Positions 42,777 through 51,812 of a DNA stretch of 64,000 nucleotides are shown one piece after another. Each line of letters begins with the position of its first letter. The first letter of the stretch is position 1. Origin of the DNA: Kribbella jiaozuonensis (lineage in GTDB: Bacteria; Actinomycetota; Actinomycetes; Propionibacteriales; Kribbellaceae). The position numbers were made by a program, and so were the translations under genes. The stretch spans positions 744,001-808,000 of the forward strand of contig NZ_SZPZ01000001.1 of NCBI RefSeq assembly GCF_005233875.1, in the 5' to 3' direction. The notes under the pieces are model-generated. The model was not told where the DNA came from. It did not search any database and was given only the letters and a program-made list of their open reading frames with translations.

Positions 42777-43328
42777 CTATCGGGTCGCCAGCTGTTGCAG
42801 TGCGTTGGCGTAGCGGCGGGCGGCGTAGTGCTGGGCTTTGCGGGTGACGGGGCCGGCCAGGCGGGTGTACCAGGTGGCGCCGCGGCTGTAGGCGCGGACG
42901 GTGAAGTAGATGCCGTCGGGGTCGCGGGTGACGATGAAGGACTCCTCACCGGACTCGGGGTGGCCTTGGAGGGTGCCGTACGCGAAGCCGATGCGGTCCG
43001 GTTCGTTGACGGTCCAGACGACTCGGCACGGGACCGGTAGGCCGATGCCGTCGAGTGGCGATCGGCCGATCAGCAGACCCGGTCCTAGGCGGCCGAGGGA
43101 GTTGCTGCCGAGCTGTGCGGTTGTGTCAGTCGCAGTCATCGGCAGTCCGGCCGCGGGTTGCATCCGCCAGCTCAGCAACGCGTCGGCCGCCCGTTGGAAC
43201 ACCTCGTCTCCGGTGCCGATCCGCTGGCGGTACTCCAGGCGGTGGTAGCCCGCGGGCGTCTCGACGTACCGCGTCGAGCCCACGACGTCGTACGTCAACT
43301 GCAGCCCCGCCAGGTCTTCCAGCTTCAT
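42777..43328 (-). CDS. DUF1990 family protein
   Basis: The protein has 183 residues. It starts MKLEDLAGLQLTYDVVGSTR, and the conserved parts include GYHRLEYRQRIGTGDEVFQRAADALLSWRMQ and the C-terminal RAYSRGATWYTRLAGPVTRKAQ, which is a DUF1990 signature. No function is established. In some Bacillus genomes this domain is joined to YndJ, and here a YndJ-like gene directly precedes it with a four-base overlap, supporting a common role. The chosen start at 43328 is the ATG at that overlap. Confidence 0.88.
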   Translation of the reverse strand: MKLEDLAGLQLTYDVVGSTRYVETPAGYHRLEYRQRIGTGDEVFQRAADALLSWRMQPAAGLPMTATDTTAQLGSNSLGRLGPGLLIGRSPLDGIGLPVPCRVVWTVNEPDRIGFAYGTLQGHPESGEESFIVTRDPDGIYFTVRAYSRGATWYTRLAGPVTRKAQHYAARRYANALQQLATR

Positions 43329-44104
43329 CCGGCCTCTTCCCGTCGCATCGCCAGTACGCCGCACAGCGCGAACCCGACCGCGTTCGCCACACCGTGCGTC
43401 GCAACCATCCACTCCAACGGTAGATACGGCGTATCCACCACGTGCCCCAACGCCCAGCTGACCGCCAACAGCATCGTGACCACGAGCACGGATCCCGACA
43501 CCACTAGCAGGATCGCAGTACTGCGGTCAGCTCGCCGCGACCGACGCCACAGGCTCCAGCCGACCAGCCACATCCCAGCGGTCAGCACGACGGCCCCTGC
43601 GAGCTCAACGGGGTCACCGAGGAAGAACCCCAGCAGAACGAGTCCAGTGCCCAGCGGGACACTGACGGCTGCCAGACCGTCTGCAGACAGGTACGCCATC
43701 AGTGCGGCCGCAAAGCCCGCGAAGTGGAAGTGGGCGACCGTCAGCGACAGCACAGTGAGGTTGAAGCCGAACAGCTCGTACGACGAACGCTCGGCGACCA
43801 GTGCGAGCGCTGCGATCGACGGGGTGACCAGTGCGGTGTACAAGGCGATCTGCCGCGTTTGCAGCGCTCTGTGGCTCAGGAAGTGCCGTGCGGCCAACGC
43901 GATCAGGACAACCGTGCCGGCGAAGTAGACCGAGGCCAGGGTGATCGAGACTGCGCCGCGCGGTAGCCAGAGCGACACAGCACCGGGAACGGCGAACGCG
44001 AACCACCAGCGGGTGCTGGTGGTTCGCGTCGGGAGCAGAGTGAGTCCGAGAGGTACGACGATGAGCATCCCCAGGCTCACCACCGCATGGACGAGGAGGA
44101 TCAA
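43325..44104 (-). CDS. YndJ-like membrane protein
   Basis: This is a 259-residue membrane protein with about eight helices. The start LILLVHAVVSLGMLIVVPLGLTLL matches the YndJ (PF14158) opening. VAHFHFAGFAAALMAYL holds the family's His-rich helix. I use the TTG at 44104, whose last two bases overlap the TGA of the LCP gene (TTGA), because the first helix would be cut in half by the next ATG at 44068. It is coupled to the LCP gene before it and to DUF1990 after it. Confidence 0.82.
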   Translation of the reverse strand: MILLVHAVVSLGMLIVVPLGLTLLPTRTTSTRWWFAFAVPGAVSLWLPRGAVSITLASVYFAGTVVLIALAARHFLSHRALQTRQIALYTALVTPSIAALALVAERSSYELFGFNLTVLSLTVAHFHFAGFAAALMAYLSADGLAAVSVPLGTGLVLLGFFLGDPVELAGAVVLTAGMWLVGWSLWRRSRRADRSTAILLVVSGSVLVVTMLLAVSWALGHVVDTPYLPLEWMVATHGVANAVGFALCGVLAMRREEAG

Positions 44105-45129
44105 CTGCTCTTCAGGCCGCTGGTGTTGTCCTGCTTGATCGCGTTGAAGAGCGCCGTGGCCTTCTTCGTGTCCCACTTCACCGCGTCACCGCGGTTGCAG
44201 CACAGCTGGTAGTTGTCGTCACTCGTCGGCACGCTCAACGCCACGCCGCCGCTGCCGGAGATCGCCTTCATGCCGCGGGCGAACCGGACGAAGTCCAGCA
44301 GGCTCATGTCCTTGTCGACGGTGAGGGCGTCGACGCCCTTGGTGGCGACGTTGTAGTACCGGATCGGGTTCAGGAACGTCGACGGCGAGGCGGCCTTCTT
44401 CGCGACGGCGCCGACCATCTGCCGCTGCCGCTCGGTCCGGCCGAAGTCGTTCTTGCCGTCGGCATGCCGGGACCGGACGTACCCGAGCGCCTTCACGCCG
44501 TCGAGCTGCTGGCACCCGGCCGGCAGGTTGATATGCGCCTTGTCGTCATTCATTGCCTTCGGCAAGCACATCTCGATCCCGCCGATGCTGTCGATGACCG
44601 AGGCGAAGCCGCCGAACCCGACCTCGACATAGTGGTCGATGCGCAGCCCGGTGTTGTTCTCGATCGTCTGGATCAGCAGCGCCGGACCCTTGTTGAAGGC
44701 GGCGTTGATCTTCTGCTTGCCCTGGACGCCCGGGATGTTGACCGCGCTGTCACGCGGGATGCTGATCAGCACCGTCGGCCCGGACTTCGGGACATGCATC
44801 AGCATGATCGAGTCGGTCCGGGCCGGCCCGGCGTTGCCGCCGGTGTGCAGCCGGGCACGCTCGGCCCGGCTGAGGTTCTCCCGGGCGTCCGATCCGACCA
44901 TCAGGTACGTCGTACCGGAGGTCTCGGCGGGTCGCTGTCCGGTCGGCATCGCCTCGATCTTGTCGATCCGGCTCCACGCGTACAGCGGGACCGCGATCAG
45001 CATGAGAACGAACAGCAGGACGATCAGTCCGACGGTGCGGAGGAACCAGTTGCGTCGCTTCTTCGGCTTACCTGCCGACTTGGGCGACCGGTTCGCGTAT
45101 CGCGGGTCGATGGGCTGCGTTTCACTCAT
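44101..45129 (-). CDS. LytR-CpsA-Psr (LCP) family protein
   Basis: The protein has 342 residues. It has a short cytoplasmic N-terminus, one membrane helix at about 30-50 (FLRTVGLIVLLFVLMLIAVPLY) and an outside LCP domain. The latter has MVGSDAR, ARTDSIMLMHV and SIPRDS with the Asp/Arg residues that bind the polyprenyl pyrophosphate. These enzymes attach cell-wall polymers to peptidoglycan. The ATG at 45129 is the start; the longer frame is unlikely. It is first of three coupled genes with YndJ and DUF1990. Confidence 0.93.
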   Translation of the reverse strand: MSETQPIDPRYANRSPKSAGKPKKRRNWFLRTVGLIVLLFVLMLIAVPLYAWSRIDKIEAMPTGQRPAETSGTTYLMVGSDARENLSRAERARLHTGGNAGPARTDSIMLMHVPKSGPTVLISIPRDSAVNIPGVQGKQKINAAFNKGPALLIQTIENNTGLRIDHYVEVGFGGFASVIDSIGGIEMCLPKAMNDDKAHINLPAGCQQLDGVKALGYVRSRHADGKNDFGRTERQRQMVGAVAKKAASPSTFLNPIRYYNVATKGVDALTVDKDMSLLDFVRFARGMKAISGSGGVALSVPTSDDNYQLCCNRGDAVKWDTKKATALFNAIKQDNTSGLKSS

Positions 45130-45212
45130 AGCCAAGACCGTATCGGTGCCCGGCCCGCGACACGTCACCCCACTGAATGGTTTTACACGTCGGAAAGTAG
45201 GTCCCGCCTCCG

Positions 45213-46043
45213 TCAAAGGGAGGAAATCGGCGCCGAGAGCGAACCAGATCGCCGGAACGCGCCGGGCGACATCCCAACCCTGGCGGTGAACAAGCGGGTG
45301 AAGTACGCCGGATCGTCGTACCCGACCCGCCTGGCGACCGCTGCGACCGGCAGGTCCTCCTCGGCGAGCAAAACCTTTGCATTGCTGAGTCTTGTGGTCA
45401 GGACCAGTTCATGTGGGGTTGAGCCTGTCGTACGCCGTACGGCGTCGCGCAGCTCCTTCACGGTGAGACCGAGCTCACTCGCGTAGTCCTGAACGCTCAT
45501 CGGCGTACTGGCGAGCTCCGCAAGCTGTGCGGCGACGTCGTCACCTGTAGTGGTCGCAGCTGCGGCGAGCACGTCGTACAGAGCACTTGCGAGCTGCACG
45601 GGGTTGTGCTGCGTGCTGACGCGCAGCAGTCGGCTGAACGCGCGGTCGACCGGACGCGCGTCAGCGAAATGGCGGACTGGTCGGCTGACGTCCAAGTGGC
45701 CGAGTGTTGTGAGTGCTTCGACGGCTGAGCCGCTGAAGAGGGTCCACGCCTGACGCCACCTCGTAGTCGGCCGGTAGCGGTGCAGGACGCCGGGGAAGAG
45801 CCACAGCATCGCAGGTGCTCGTACCTCGTGCAGTTGGCGGTCAGGTCCGTGTTGCAGCTGACCGCGGCCCTCCTTGAGCCAGACGAGCGCGTGGCAGCCG
45901 AGAGCGCGTTCTCGCGTGTTCTCCGAACCATGTGTCTGCTCGCCGGCGCCGAGGCAGAAGAGTCCAAGCTGGCGCTCGATAGCACCTGGAGTCAGGTAGA
46001 TCGACCAGTCCGGCACGTCACAAGAGTCCAAGAAGCTCGGCAC
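45213..46043 (-). CDS. AraC family transcriptional regulator
   Basis: The protein has 276 residues. The N-terminal ~150 form a cupin-like AraC sensor (with ALVWLKEGRGQLQHG and the LWLFPGVLHRY strand). The C-terminus has two helix-turn-helix motifs: MSVQDYASELGLTVKELRDAVRRTTG and LPVAAVARRVGYDDPAYFTRLFTARVGMSPGAFR. The latter is the AraC signature. It is divergent from the PhyH dioxygenase with 44 bases between the start codons, so it most likely controls that gene. A sugar or metabolite effector is probable. Confidence 0.92.
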   Translation of the reverse strand: MPSFLDSCDVPDWSIYLTPGAIERQLGLFCLGAGEQTHGSENTRERALGCHALVWLKEGRGQLQHGPDRQLHEVRAPAMLWLFPGVLHRYRPTTRWRQAWTLFSGSAVEALTTLGHLDVSRPVRHFADARPVDRAFSRLLRVSTQHNPVQLASALYDVLAAAATTTGDDVAAQLAELASTPMSVQDYASELGLTVKELRDAVRRTTGSTPHELVLTTRLSNAKVLLAEEDLPVAAVARRVGYDDPAYFTRLFTARVGMSPGAFRRSGSLSAPISSL

Positions 46044-46087
46044 TGTTGTCCATTCCGCTCGCTGGAGGCGTTGGGTGGAATGGACGT

Positions 46088-46873
46088 GTGCTGACGTCTA
46101 ACGGATATGTGCTGGATGAGCAGCGGCTGGGTCAACTGGTCGCCGTACCCTTCGAGCAGCGTGGTGATCGGTCTCTGTTGCGGTCCCGGCTGCAGCGGGA
46201 CGGGTACCTGTTCCTGACCGGATTGCTGGACCCCGCGGTCGTGCAGGAGTTCCGCGAGTACTACTTCGGGTTGACGGGTGCTGCGGCGGACAGAGCGTCG
46301 TACCGGAAGGTGTTGTTCGGGGAGATCGTGCCCGGACCGGAGTACGCCGCCTTCTGTGCGCAGCCGGCGTTGAAGGGCTGGTTCGAGTGGTTCCTCGGCG
46401 GTACGCCGTTCCTGCACCGGCGCAAGATCATCCGGCAGACCGCGCCGGGCGAGAACGGCATAGGTACGGCGACGCAGGCGCACTACGACCTCGTGTACCT
46501 GCGGGACGGGACCGACCAGGTGCTGTCCGCCTGGATCCCGCTGGGTGACTGTCCGGTCAGCCGCGGCGGACTGACCTATCTGCAGGGCAGCCACCACCGG
46601 GTGCTCGAGGAGGAGGCTGCCGGGCGGCTCAAGAGGCCTGCGGCGTCTATCACCGCGGACCTGCCCACTCTGGCGGAGGAGTACGACGCCAACTGGCTGG
46701 TCGCCGACTATGCGGCTGGGGACGTGGTTGTCCACACCGCGCACACCGTCCATGCCGCCTTGGACAACGTGTCGACCGAGCTACGGTTGTCGACGGACAT
46801 CCGGTACCAGCTCGCCGGCGACGCGATCGACGCCCGCTGGCAGAACCACTGGCACGATCGGGACGGTTTGTGA
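46088..46873 (+). CDS. Phytanoyl-CoA dioxygenase (PhyH) family oxygenase
   Basis: The protein has 261 residues. It is a Fe(II)/2-oxoglutarate oxygenase with the facial triad His132-x-Asp134 (QAHYDLVYLRD) and a distal His in GDVVVHTAHTVH, and an Arg in ELRLSTDIRY to hold 2-oxoglutarate. It hydroxylates an unknown small molecule. The GTG at 46088 is preferred over the TTG frame from 46046; GGTGGA lies upstream. It is divergent from the AraC regulator. The HU-like gene follows with 82 bases between. Confidence 0.87.
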   Translation: MLTSNGYVLDEQRLGQLVAVPFEQRGDRSLLRSRLQRDGYLFLTGLLDPAVVQEFREYYFGLTGAAADRASYRKVLFGEIVPGPEYAAFCAQPALKGWFEWFLGGTPFLHRRKIIRQTAPGENGIGTATQAHYDLVYLRDGTDQVLSAWIPLGDCPVSRGGLTYLQGSHHRVLEEEAAGRLKRPAASITADLPTLAEEYDANWLVADYAAGDVVVHTAHTVHAALDNVSTELRLSTDIRYQLAGDAIDARWQNHWHDRDGL

Positions 46874-46955
46874 CCGATATCCGGAACCTTCTCGCTAACG
46901 ACATTCATTTCGGTTAAGGTGCCGCTCGGAAGTCGAACCGAGTCTGAGGAGAGCC

Positions 46956-47249
46956 GTGAACCGGAATGAACTGATCGCCGGCGTGGCACACAAGGCGGGC
47001 ATCCCGCGGAACCAGGCCGAGAAGGTCCTCGACGCCCTCGGCGACGTCGTCACCGAGGCCGTGCAGCGCGGTGACAAGGTGTCGCTGACCGGCCTGCTCA
47101 GCATCGAGCGCGTGCTGCGCGCCCCGCGGACCGGCCGCAATCCGCAGACCGGTGAGCCGCTGTCGATCCCGGCCGGGTACTCCGTGCGCCTGTCGTGCGG
47201 AAGCCGCCTCAAGGCCGCGGCCCGAGGCAACCTCCGCACTGCGAGCTGA
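46956..47249 (+). CDS. HU family DNA-binding protein
   Basis: The protein has 97 residues: MNRNELIAGVAHKAGIPRNQAEKVLDAL is the helical dimerisation body and GLLSIERVLRAPRTGRNPQTGEPLSI is the DNA-bending arm with the conserved RxGRNPxTG loop. The C-terminus ends SRLKAAARGNLRTAS, without the long Lys/Ala tail of mycobacterial HupB. It starts at a GTG with GAGGAG before it. It may be a main HU or a stress variant. Confidence 0.93.
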   Translation: MNRNELIAGVAHKAGIPRNQAEKVLDALGDVVTEAVQRGDKVSLTGLLSIERVLRAPRTGRNPQTGEPLSIPAGYSVRLSCGSRLKAAARGNLRTAS

Positions 47250-47253
47250 GCTA

Positions 47254-47421
47254 CTAGGGCGCCAGGAACCTGATCTGGTCGCAGTGGCCGTCGTCGACGG
47301 AGTGCTTGACAACTGTGGGACCTGGTCCGGGCGGTGCCGCGGCCGCGGCGGACGACGTGGTGATGCCGCCCAGCAGAAGTGCTGACAGCCCGATGACAGC
47401 TGTGATGGTGGGTTTGCTCAT
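47254..47421 (-). CDS. Small secreted peptide, 55 residues
   Basis: It starts MSKPTITAVIGLSALLLGGI, with AGGAGG immediately before the ATG at 47421. The hydrophobic signal peptide ends in a run of Ala (SSAAAAA), leaving a mature chain of about 27 residues with Pro/Gly at the start, one Cys (DDGHCDQIRF) and the end LAP. No family is recognised. It lies 28 bases downstream of the beta-propeller gene on the same strand, so they are probably co-transcribed. Its 3' end is four bases from the convergent HU gene. Confidence 0.8.
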   Translation of the reverse strand: MSKPTITAVIGLSALLLGGITTSSAAAAAPPGPGPTVVKHSVDDGHCDQIRFLAP

Positions 47422-47449
47422 GTTTCCTCCTCAACCAAGGTAGGACGAT

Positions 47450-48379
47450 TCACCGCACTCGGGAACGGCTCACCGCGGTCACCCAGTACGGCGTGGTCGG
47501 AGTCGGCGGCGTGGCGAAGCGGGCGTTCGGCAGGTACAGGCGGTTCCCGAAGGCGGCGACCGTCGTGGGTACGTCGAAGTCCGGGCTGGTGATCTGGTCG
47601 ACCACCGTGCCCTTGGTGCCGGATTTGTTCAGCGTCAGGACCGAGATCTGGTTCGAGCGGTTCTGGACGACGTACAGCGTGCGGCCGATCAGCAGCAGGC
47701 CGTCACCGTTGGTCATCAGTGCGTCGCCGATGTCGATCCGCCGGGCCACGCCGGTGCGCGGGTCCACCCGGAGCAGGAAGCCGGTCGACGACTGGACCAT
47801 GATCAGTGCGCGGCCGTCCGGCGTGAGCGAGATGCCGTTCGCGTTGTTGCCGGGCAGGTGCTGGTAGTCGCCGCTGAGCGGGATCGTCTGTGGCTTCGCG
47901 TTCAGCCGGCGCAGCGAGACCTTGTAGAAGACGGGCTGTTGTGAGTCGGTGAAGTACGCCGCGTCCTTGCCGAGGATGACGTCGTTCACGAAGGTCGGGG
48001 TCGCGGTCGTGAACGTGTAGCTGGCCAGGACCTTGCCGGTCCGGGTGTCGATCACGCGGCCGTTCCCACCGGCGGCACCGGCGACGAAGAGCCGGCCGAA
48101 GCGGTCCACCTTCATCCCGAGCGATCCGGTGCCCGGGCCTTGGCTGATCACCTTGCCCCGTCCGGTCCGCAGGTCGGCTGCATAGATGTCCCCGTCGGCA
48201 CGCGAGCCGAAGTACGCCGTACCGCGGGCGATCGCGATGCCTTCGGGCTGGAACCCGTTGGGCAACTCGATCCGGGTCGGGAAGGAAGTCGTTGGAGCAG
48301 CGGTTGCTGCCGAGGTGCTCACGAGCCCGAGCACTACGGCGGTGAGCAGTGTGGTGAGTCGACGGACGAGGTGTGGCAT
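47450..48379 (-). CDS. Secreted SMP-30/gluconolactonase-like beta-propeller protein
   Basis: The product has 309 residues. The signal peptide (MPHLVRRLTTLLTAVVLGLV... ATA) precedes repeated strands of the NHL/SMP-30 propeller type: EGIAIARGTAYFGSRADGDIYAADL, MKVDRFGRLFVAGAAGG, NGISLTPDGRALIMVQ and DGLLLIGRTLYVVQN. Such proteins bind or hydrolyse lactones, or simply bind ligands. The precise role is not shown. The ATG at 48379 has a good signal. It precedes the small secreted peptide gene in a likely operon and is divergent from the M13 peptidase. Confidence 0.87.
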   Translation of the reverse strand: MPHLVRRLTTLLTAVVLGLVSTSAATAAPTTSFPTRIELPNGFQPEGIAIARGTAYFGSRADGDIYAADLRTGRGKVISQGPGTGSLGMKVDRFGRLFVAGAAGGNGRVIDTRTGKVLASYTFTTATPTFVNDVILGKDAAYFTDSQQPVFYKVSLRRLNAKPQTIPLSGDYQHLPGNNANGISLTPDGRALIMVQSSTGFLLRVDPRTGVARRIDIGDALMTNGDGLLLIGRTLYVVQNRSNQISVLTLNKSGTKGTVVDQITSPDFDVPTTVAAFGNRLYLPNARFATPPTPTTPYWVTAVSRSRVR

Positions 48380-48512
48380 TTGGCGGGGTCCTCCCTGATC
48401 CGTGTTCTTTACCTGGGAGAACGGCTGGGTCCTGTGGATAGTTCAGACCGGCCTGATCGCGAACCGGGTATGTTCGCTGGCAGCAACTGGAACTGGGACA
48501 AAGGGGTCAGGG

Positions 48513-50456
48513 ATGACAGCAGGAATCGACAGCTCGGCGGCGACCGGCGCGGTGCGGCCGCAGGACGACCTGTACCGGTTCGTGAACGGGACGTGGCTGG
48601 CTGAGCACGAGATTCCCGCGGACAAGGCGATCCACGGCGCGTTCCACGCGCTCTGGGACACCGCGGAGCAGGACGTCCGGGCGATCGTCGAGAAGACCGC
48701 CGCGGCCGGCCACCCGGAGGGCAGCGAGCCGCGGAAGATCGCCGACCTCTACACGAGCTTCATGGACACCGAAACGATCGAGCGGCTGGGTGCCGAGCCG
48801 ATCGCCGACCAGCTCGCGTTGGTCCGCGACGCCAAGGATCTGGCCGGTCTGGTCTCGGTCCTCGGGCAGCTCGAGCTGCAGGGCGTGCCGGGCGTCTTCC
48901 ACTACTGGGTCGACGCCGACGCCAAGAAGTCCGACGAGAACATCGTCCATCTCACCCAGGGCGGCCTCAGCCTGCCCGACGAGTCGTACTACCACGACGA
49001 CAACTTCGCCGAGATCCGTGCGGCGTACGTCGCGCATGTGGCGAAGCTGCTCGAGCTGGCCGGACTGCCGGACCCGGCCGGGTCCGCGGCGCGGATCCTC
49101 GAGCTCGAGACCCGGATCGCCGACGGCCACTGGGACCGGGTGAAGGACCGGGATGTGCAGCTGACCTACAACAAGCTCGACCGGGCCGGGCTCGAGGAGC
49201 TCACGCCGGGCTTCGACTGGTCGACCTGGCTGGCGGGCGCGGGTGTGCCGGAGAGCGCGTTCGCGCAGGTCGTCGTGCGCGAGCCGGACTTCCTCACCGC
49301 CGCTGCGGCCGCGTTGCAGGAGGTTGAGCTGGACCGGTGGAAGGAGTGGCTGAGCTGGCGAATCGTGCACAGCGCGGCGCCGCTGCTGAGCCAGGCGTTC
49401 GTCGACGAGAACTTCGCCTTCTACGGCAAGACCCTGACCGGTGCGCCCGAGCTGCGTGAGCGCTGGAAGCGCGGGGTCGGCGCGGTCGAGCAGTCGCTGG
49501 GCGAAGCCCTCGGCAAGCTGTACGTCGCCGAGCACTTCCCGCCGTCCGCCAAGGCCCGCATGGTCGACCTGGTGCAGAACCTGGTCGCTGCGTACCGGCA
49601 GCGGATCGAGGCGCTGGACTGGATGGGCCCGGAGACCCGGCAGCGGGCGCTCGACAAGCTCGGCACCTTCGTGCCGAAGATCGGGTACCCGGACGAGTGG
49701 AAGGACTACTCCGCTCTCGAGGTCGACCCGGCAGACCTGTTCGGCAACGTTCGCCGTTCGGTCGAGGTGGAGACCGCGCGGGACCTGGCCAAGCTCGGTC
49801 AGCCCGTCGACCGCAACGAGTGGAAGATGACGCCGCAGACGGTCAACGCGTACTACAACCCGCGGATGAACGAGATCGTCTTCCCGGCCGGCATCCTGCA
49901 GCCGCCGTTCTTCGACCTCGACGCCGACGACGCGACCAACTACGGCGCGATCGGCGCGGTGATCGGGCACGAGATCGGCCACGGCTTCGACGACCAGGGC
50001 TCGCGGTACGACGGCGACGGCAACCTGAACGACTGGTGGACCGACGAGGACCGCGCCGCCTTCGAGCAGCGCACCGACAAGCTCGTCGCGCAGTACGACG
50101 CCCTCGAGCCGGCCGAGACTCCCGGTCAGAAGGTCAACGGCAAGCTGACTCTGGGCGAGAACATCGGCGACCTGGGCGGACTCTCGATCGCCTACGTGGC
50201 ATACGAGCTCTCGCAGGGCGGAGCCGAGCCGGACGAGGCCGGTAGCGAACGCTTCTTCTCGGCTTGGGCGCATGCCTGGGCGACGAAGACCCGACCGGAG
50301 GAGGCTGCTCGGCGGTTGACTATCGACCCGCATTCGCCGCCGGAGTTCCGATGCAACGCCGTCGTGAAGAACATCGACGCCTTCCACACGACGTACGACG
50401 TCCAAGACGGCGACGGCATGTGGCTGGCCCCCGAGGACCGCGTCCGCATCTGGTGA
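48513..50456 (+). CDS. M13 family zinc metallopeptidase (PepO/neprilysin-like)
   Basis: The protein has 647 residues. GAVIGHEIGHGFDDQG is the zinc motif (His486, Glu487, His490), and GENIGDLGGL gives the third ligand Glu549 and the assisting Asp553. NAYYNPRMNEIVFPAGILQPPFF is the M13 substrate-binding Asn-Ala-Tyr-Tyr stretch. The end CNAVVKNIDAFHTTYDVQDGDGMWL is conserved, without the usual vertebrate RVW but with RVRIW. No signal peptide is seen, so it may act in the cytoplasm. AAGGGG precedes the ATG. Confidence 0.94.
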   Translation: MTAGIDSSAATGAVRPQDDLYRFVNGTWLAEHEIPADKAIHGAFHALWDTAEQDVRAIVEKTAAAGHPEGSEPRKIADLYTSFMDTETIERLGAEPIADQLALVRDAKDLAGLVSVLGQLELQGVPGVFHYWVDADAKKSDENIVHLTQGGLSLPDESYYHDDNFAEIRAAYVAHVAKLLELAGLPDPAGSAARILELETRIADGHWDRVKDRDVQLTYNKLDRAGLEELTPGFDWSTWLAGAGVPESAFAQVVVREPDFLTAAAAALQEVELDRWKEWLSWRIVHSAAPLLSQAFVDENFAFYGKTLTGAPELRERWKRGVGAVEQSLGEALGKLYVAEHFPPSAKARMVDLVQNLVAAYRQRIEALDWMGPETRQRALDKLGTFVPKIGYPDEWKDYSALEVDPADLFGNVRRSVEVETARDLAKLGQPVDRNEWKMTPQTVNAYYNPRMNEIVFPAGILQPPFFDLDADDATNYGAIGAVIGHEIGHGFDDQGSRYDGDGNLNDWWTDEDRAAFEQRTDKLVAQYDALEPAETPGQKVNGKLTLGENIGDLGGLSIAYVAYELSQGGAEPDEAGSERFFSAWAHAWATKTRPEEAARRLTIDPHSPPEFRCNAVVKNIDAFHTTYDVQDGDGMWLAPEDRVRIW

Positions 50457-50464
50457 TCCCTGTT

Positions 50465-50497
50465 GCGCGCCGGCCGGCCAACTCCCGGCCGGCGCGC
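50465..50497. terminator. Bidirectional terminator hairpin
   Basis: A perfect 13-bp stem, GCGCGCCGGCCGG (50465-50477) with its complement at 50485-50497, has a seven-base loop. It fills the 42-base gap between the M13 peptidase gene and the convergent FAD oxidase gene. It lacks a U-tail on both strands, as is common in actinobacteria. Confidence 0.7.
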
Positions 50498-50498
50498 C

Positions 50499-51812
50499 TC
50501 ACCGATGCAATGCCGTTTGGGTGAAGACGTTGTGGGGGTCGTAGGTGTCTTTGACCTGGAGCAGGCGGGCCAGCTTCTCCGGGGAGTAGGCACGGTGCAC
50601 GGCGGTGGGATCCTCGTCGGCGATGGTGTTGACGTAGCTGCCGCTGGTGTAGGGCTCGAGACCCGCGGCGTAGGTTCGCGCCGCGGTGATGCGGGCCTCG
50701 TCCTCGCCGGGATCGCTCCAGTCGTCGCCGGTGGTGAACTCGACGAGCGCGTCGCGGTGGCTGTACGCCGTCTCCCCGTCCGGTACGTCGGCGACTGCGC
50801 CGCCGCACAGCGTCAACCGTGCTCCCGGATTGTTGTCCGAGGCAAGGAACGCGTCGATGGCGGCGTCCGGCAAGGACCGCAGGTAATGCCCTTTGCAGTA
50901 GCGGCGTAGGGCGTGGCGTTCGACGTCGTCCGACTGGGTCTGCAGGTCCAGGTAGCTGAGCTCCTTGATCCGCCAGGCGACCGGCTTGCCGATCCGTTCG
51001 TACGACGCGAGGTGCCGTAGACCCTCCTCGACATCGCCGACCCACACGTAGCCGATGCTCGCGACCAGGCGCCCGCCGTACTCGTCGCGTCGGCCGATCC
51101 GGGCGACCGGGGTGGCCTGGCGTGGGGTGTCCGCGAACAGGTCCCGCCAGCTTCGGAGCGCCGTACCGGCATCTTCCAGTTCGTAGAACAGGTCGACGGT
51201 CAACGCCTGGGTCCCGACCGGATGCAGGCGGAACTCGAACGCAGTCACGACGCCGAAGCTCCCGCCTCCACCGCGCAATGCCCAGAAGAGGTCCGGGTGC
51301 TCGGTCTCGCTGACCCGCAGTACGACGCCGTCCGCGGTGACCAGTTCGAACGACGCCACGTTGTCGCACGTCAGCCCGTACGCGCGGGCCAGCCAGCCGA
51401 CCCCACCGCCCAGGGTGAGACCGCCGACACCGGTGTGCGAGACGTTGCCGGCCGTGGTCGCCAGCCCGTACCGCTGACTGGCGACATCGAGTGCGCCCAG
51501 CAGCGCGCCGCCGCCGACGCGGGCTCGGCGGCTGACGGGGTCGACCTGGACCGAGTTCAGTGCGGACAGGTCGAGCAGCAGGCCGTCCTCGACCACCGGC
51601 AGCCCGAGGAAGCTGTGACCGCCGCCGCGAACCCCGATCGCCAGCCCGGCGTCCCGGCCGTGGCGCAGTGCCGCAACAACGTCCGCCGTACTCGAGCAGC
51701 GCGCGATCAAGGCCGGTCGCCGGTCGACCATCGCATTCCAGACCGCCCGGCCGGAGTCGTAGTCCGGATCCCCCGGCCGGGTCAGGAGTCCGTCGAACGC
51801 CGTGATCGTCAT
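50499..51812 (-). CDS. FAD-linked oxidase, berberine bridge enzyme type
   Basis: The protein has 437 residues. The N-terminal FAD_binding_4 domain has GVRGGGHSFLG, with His66 as the likely covalent FAD attachment point. The second Cys found in bicovalent members is missing: SHTGVGGLTLGGG has a Ser-His where C-P-T is usual. The C-terminal BBE motif is YDPHNVF. It oxidises an alcohol, amine or sugar with O2. It overlaps the DoxX gene by four bases and is the second gene of that operon. It is possibly controlled through the site at 52270-52296. Confidence 0.9.
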   Translation of the reverse strand: MTITAFDGLLTRPGDPDYDSGRAVWNAMVDRRPALIARCSSTADVVAALRHGRDAGLAIGVRGGGHSFLGLPVVEDGLLLDLSALNSVQVDPVSRRARVGGGALLGALDVASQRYGLATTAGNVSHTGVGGLTLGGGVGWLARAYGLTCDNVASFELVTADGVVLRVSETEHPDLFWALRGGGGSFGVVTAFEFRLHPVGTQALTVDLFYELEDAGTALRSWRDLFADTPRQATPVARIGRRDEYGGRLVASIGYVWVGDVEEGLRHLASYERIGKPVAWRIKELSYLDLQTQSDDVERHALRRYCKGHYLRSLPDAAIDAFLASDNNPGARLTLCGGAVADVPDGETAYSHRDALVEFTTGDDWSDPGEDEARITAARTYAAGLEPYTSGSYVNTIADEDPTAVHRAYSPEKLARLLQVKDTYDPHNVFTQTALHR

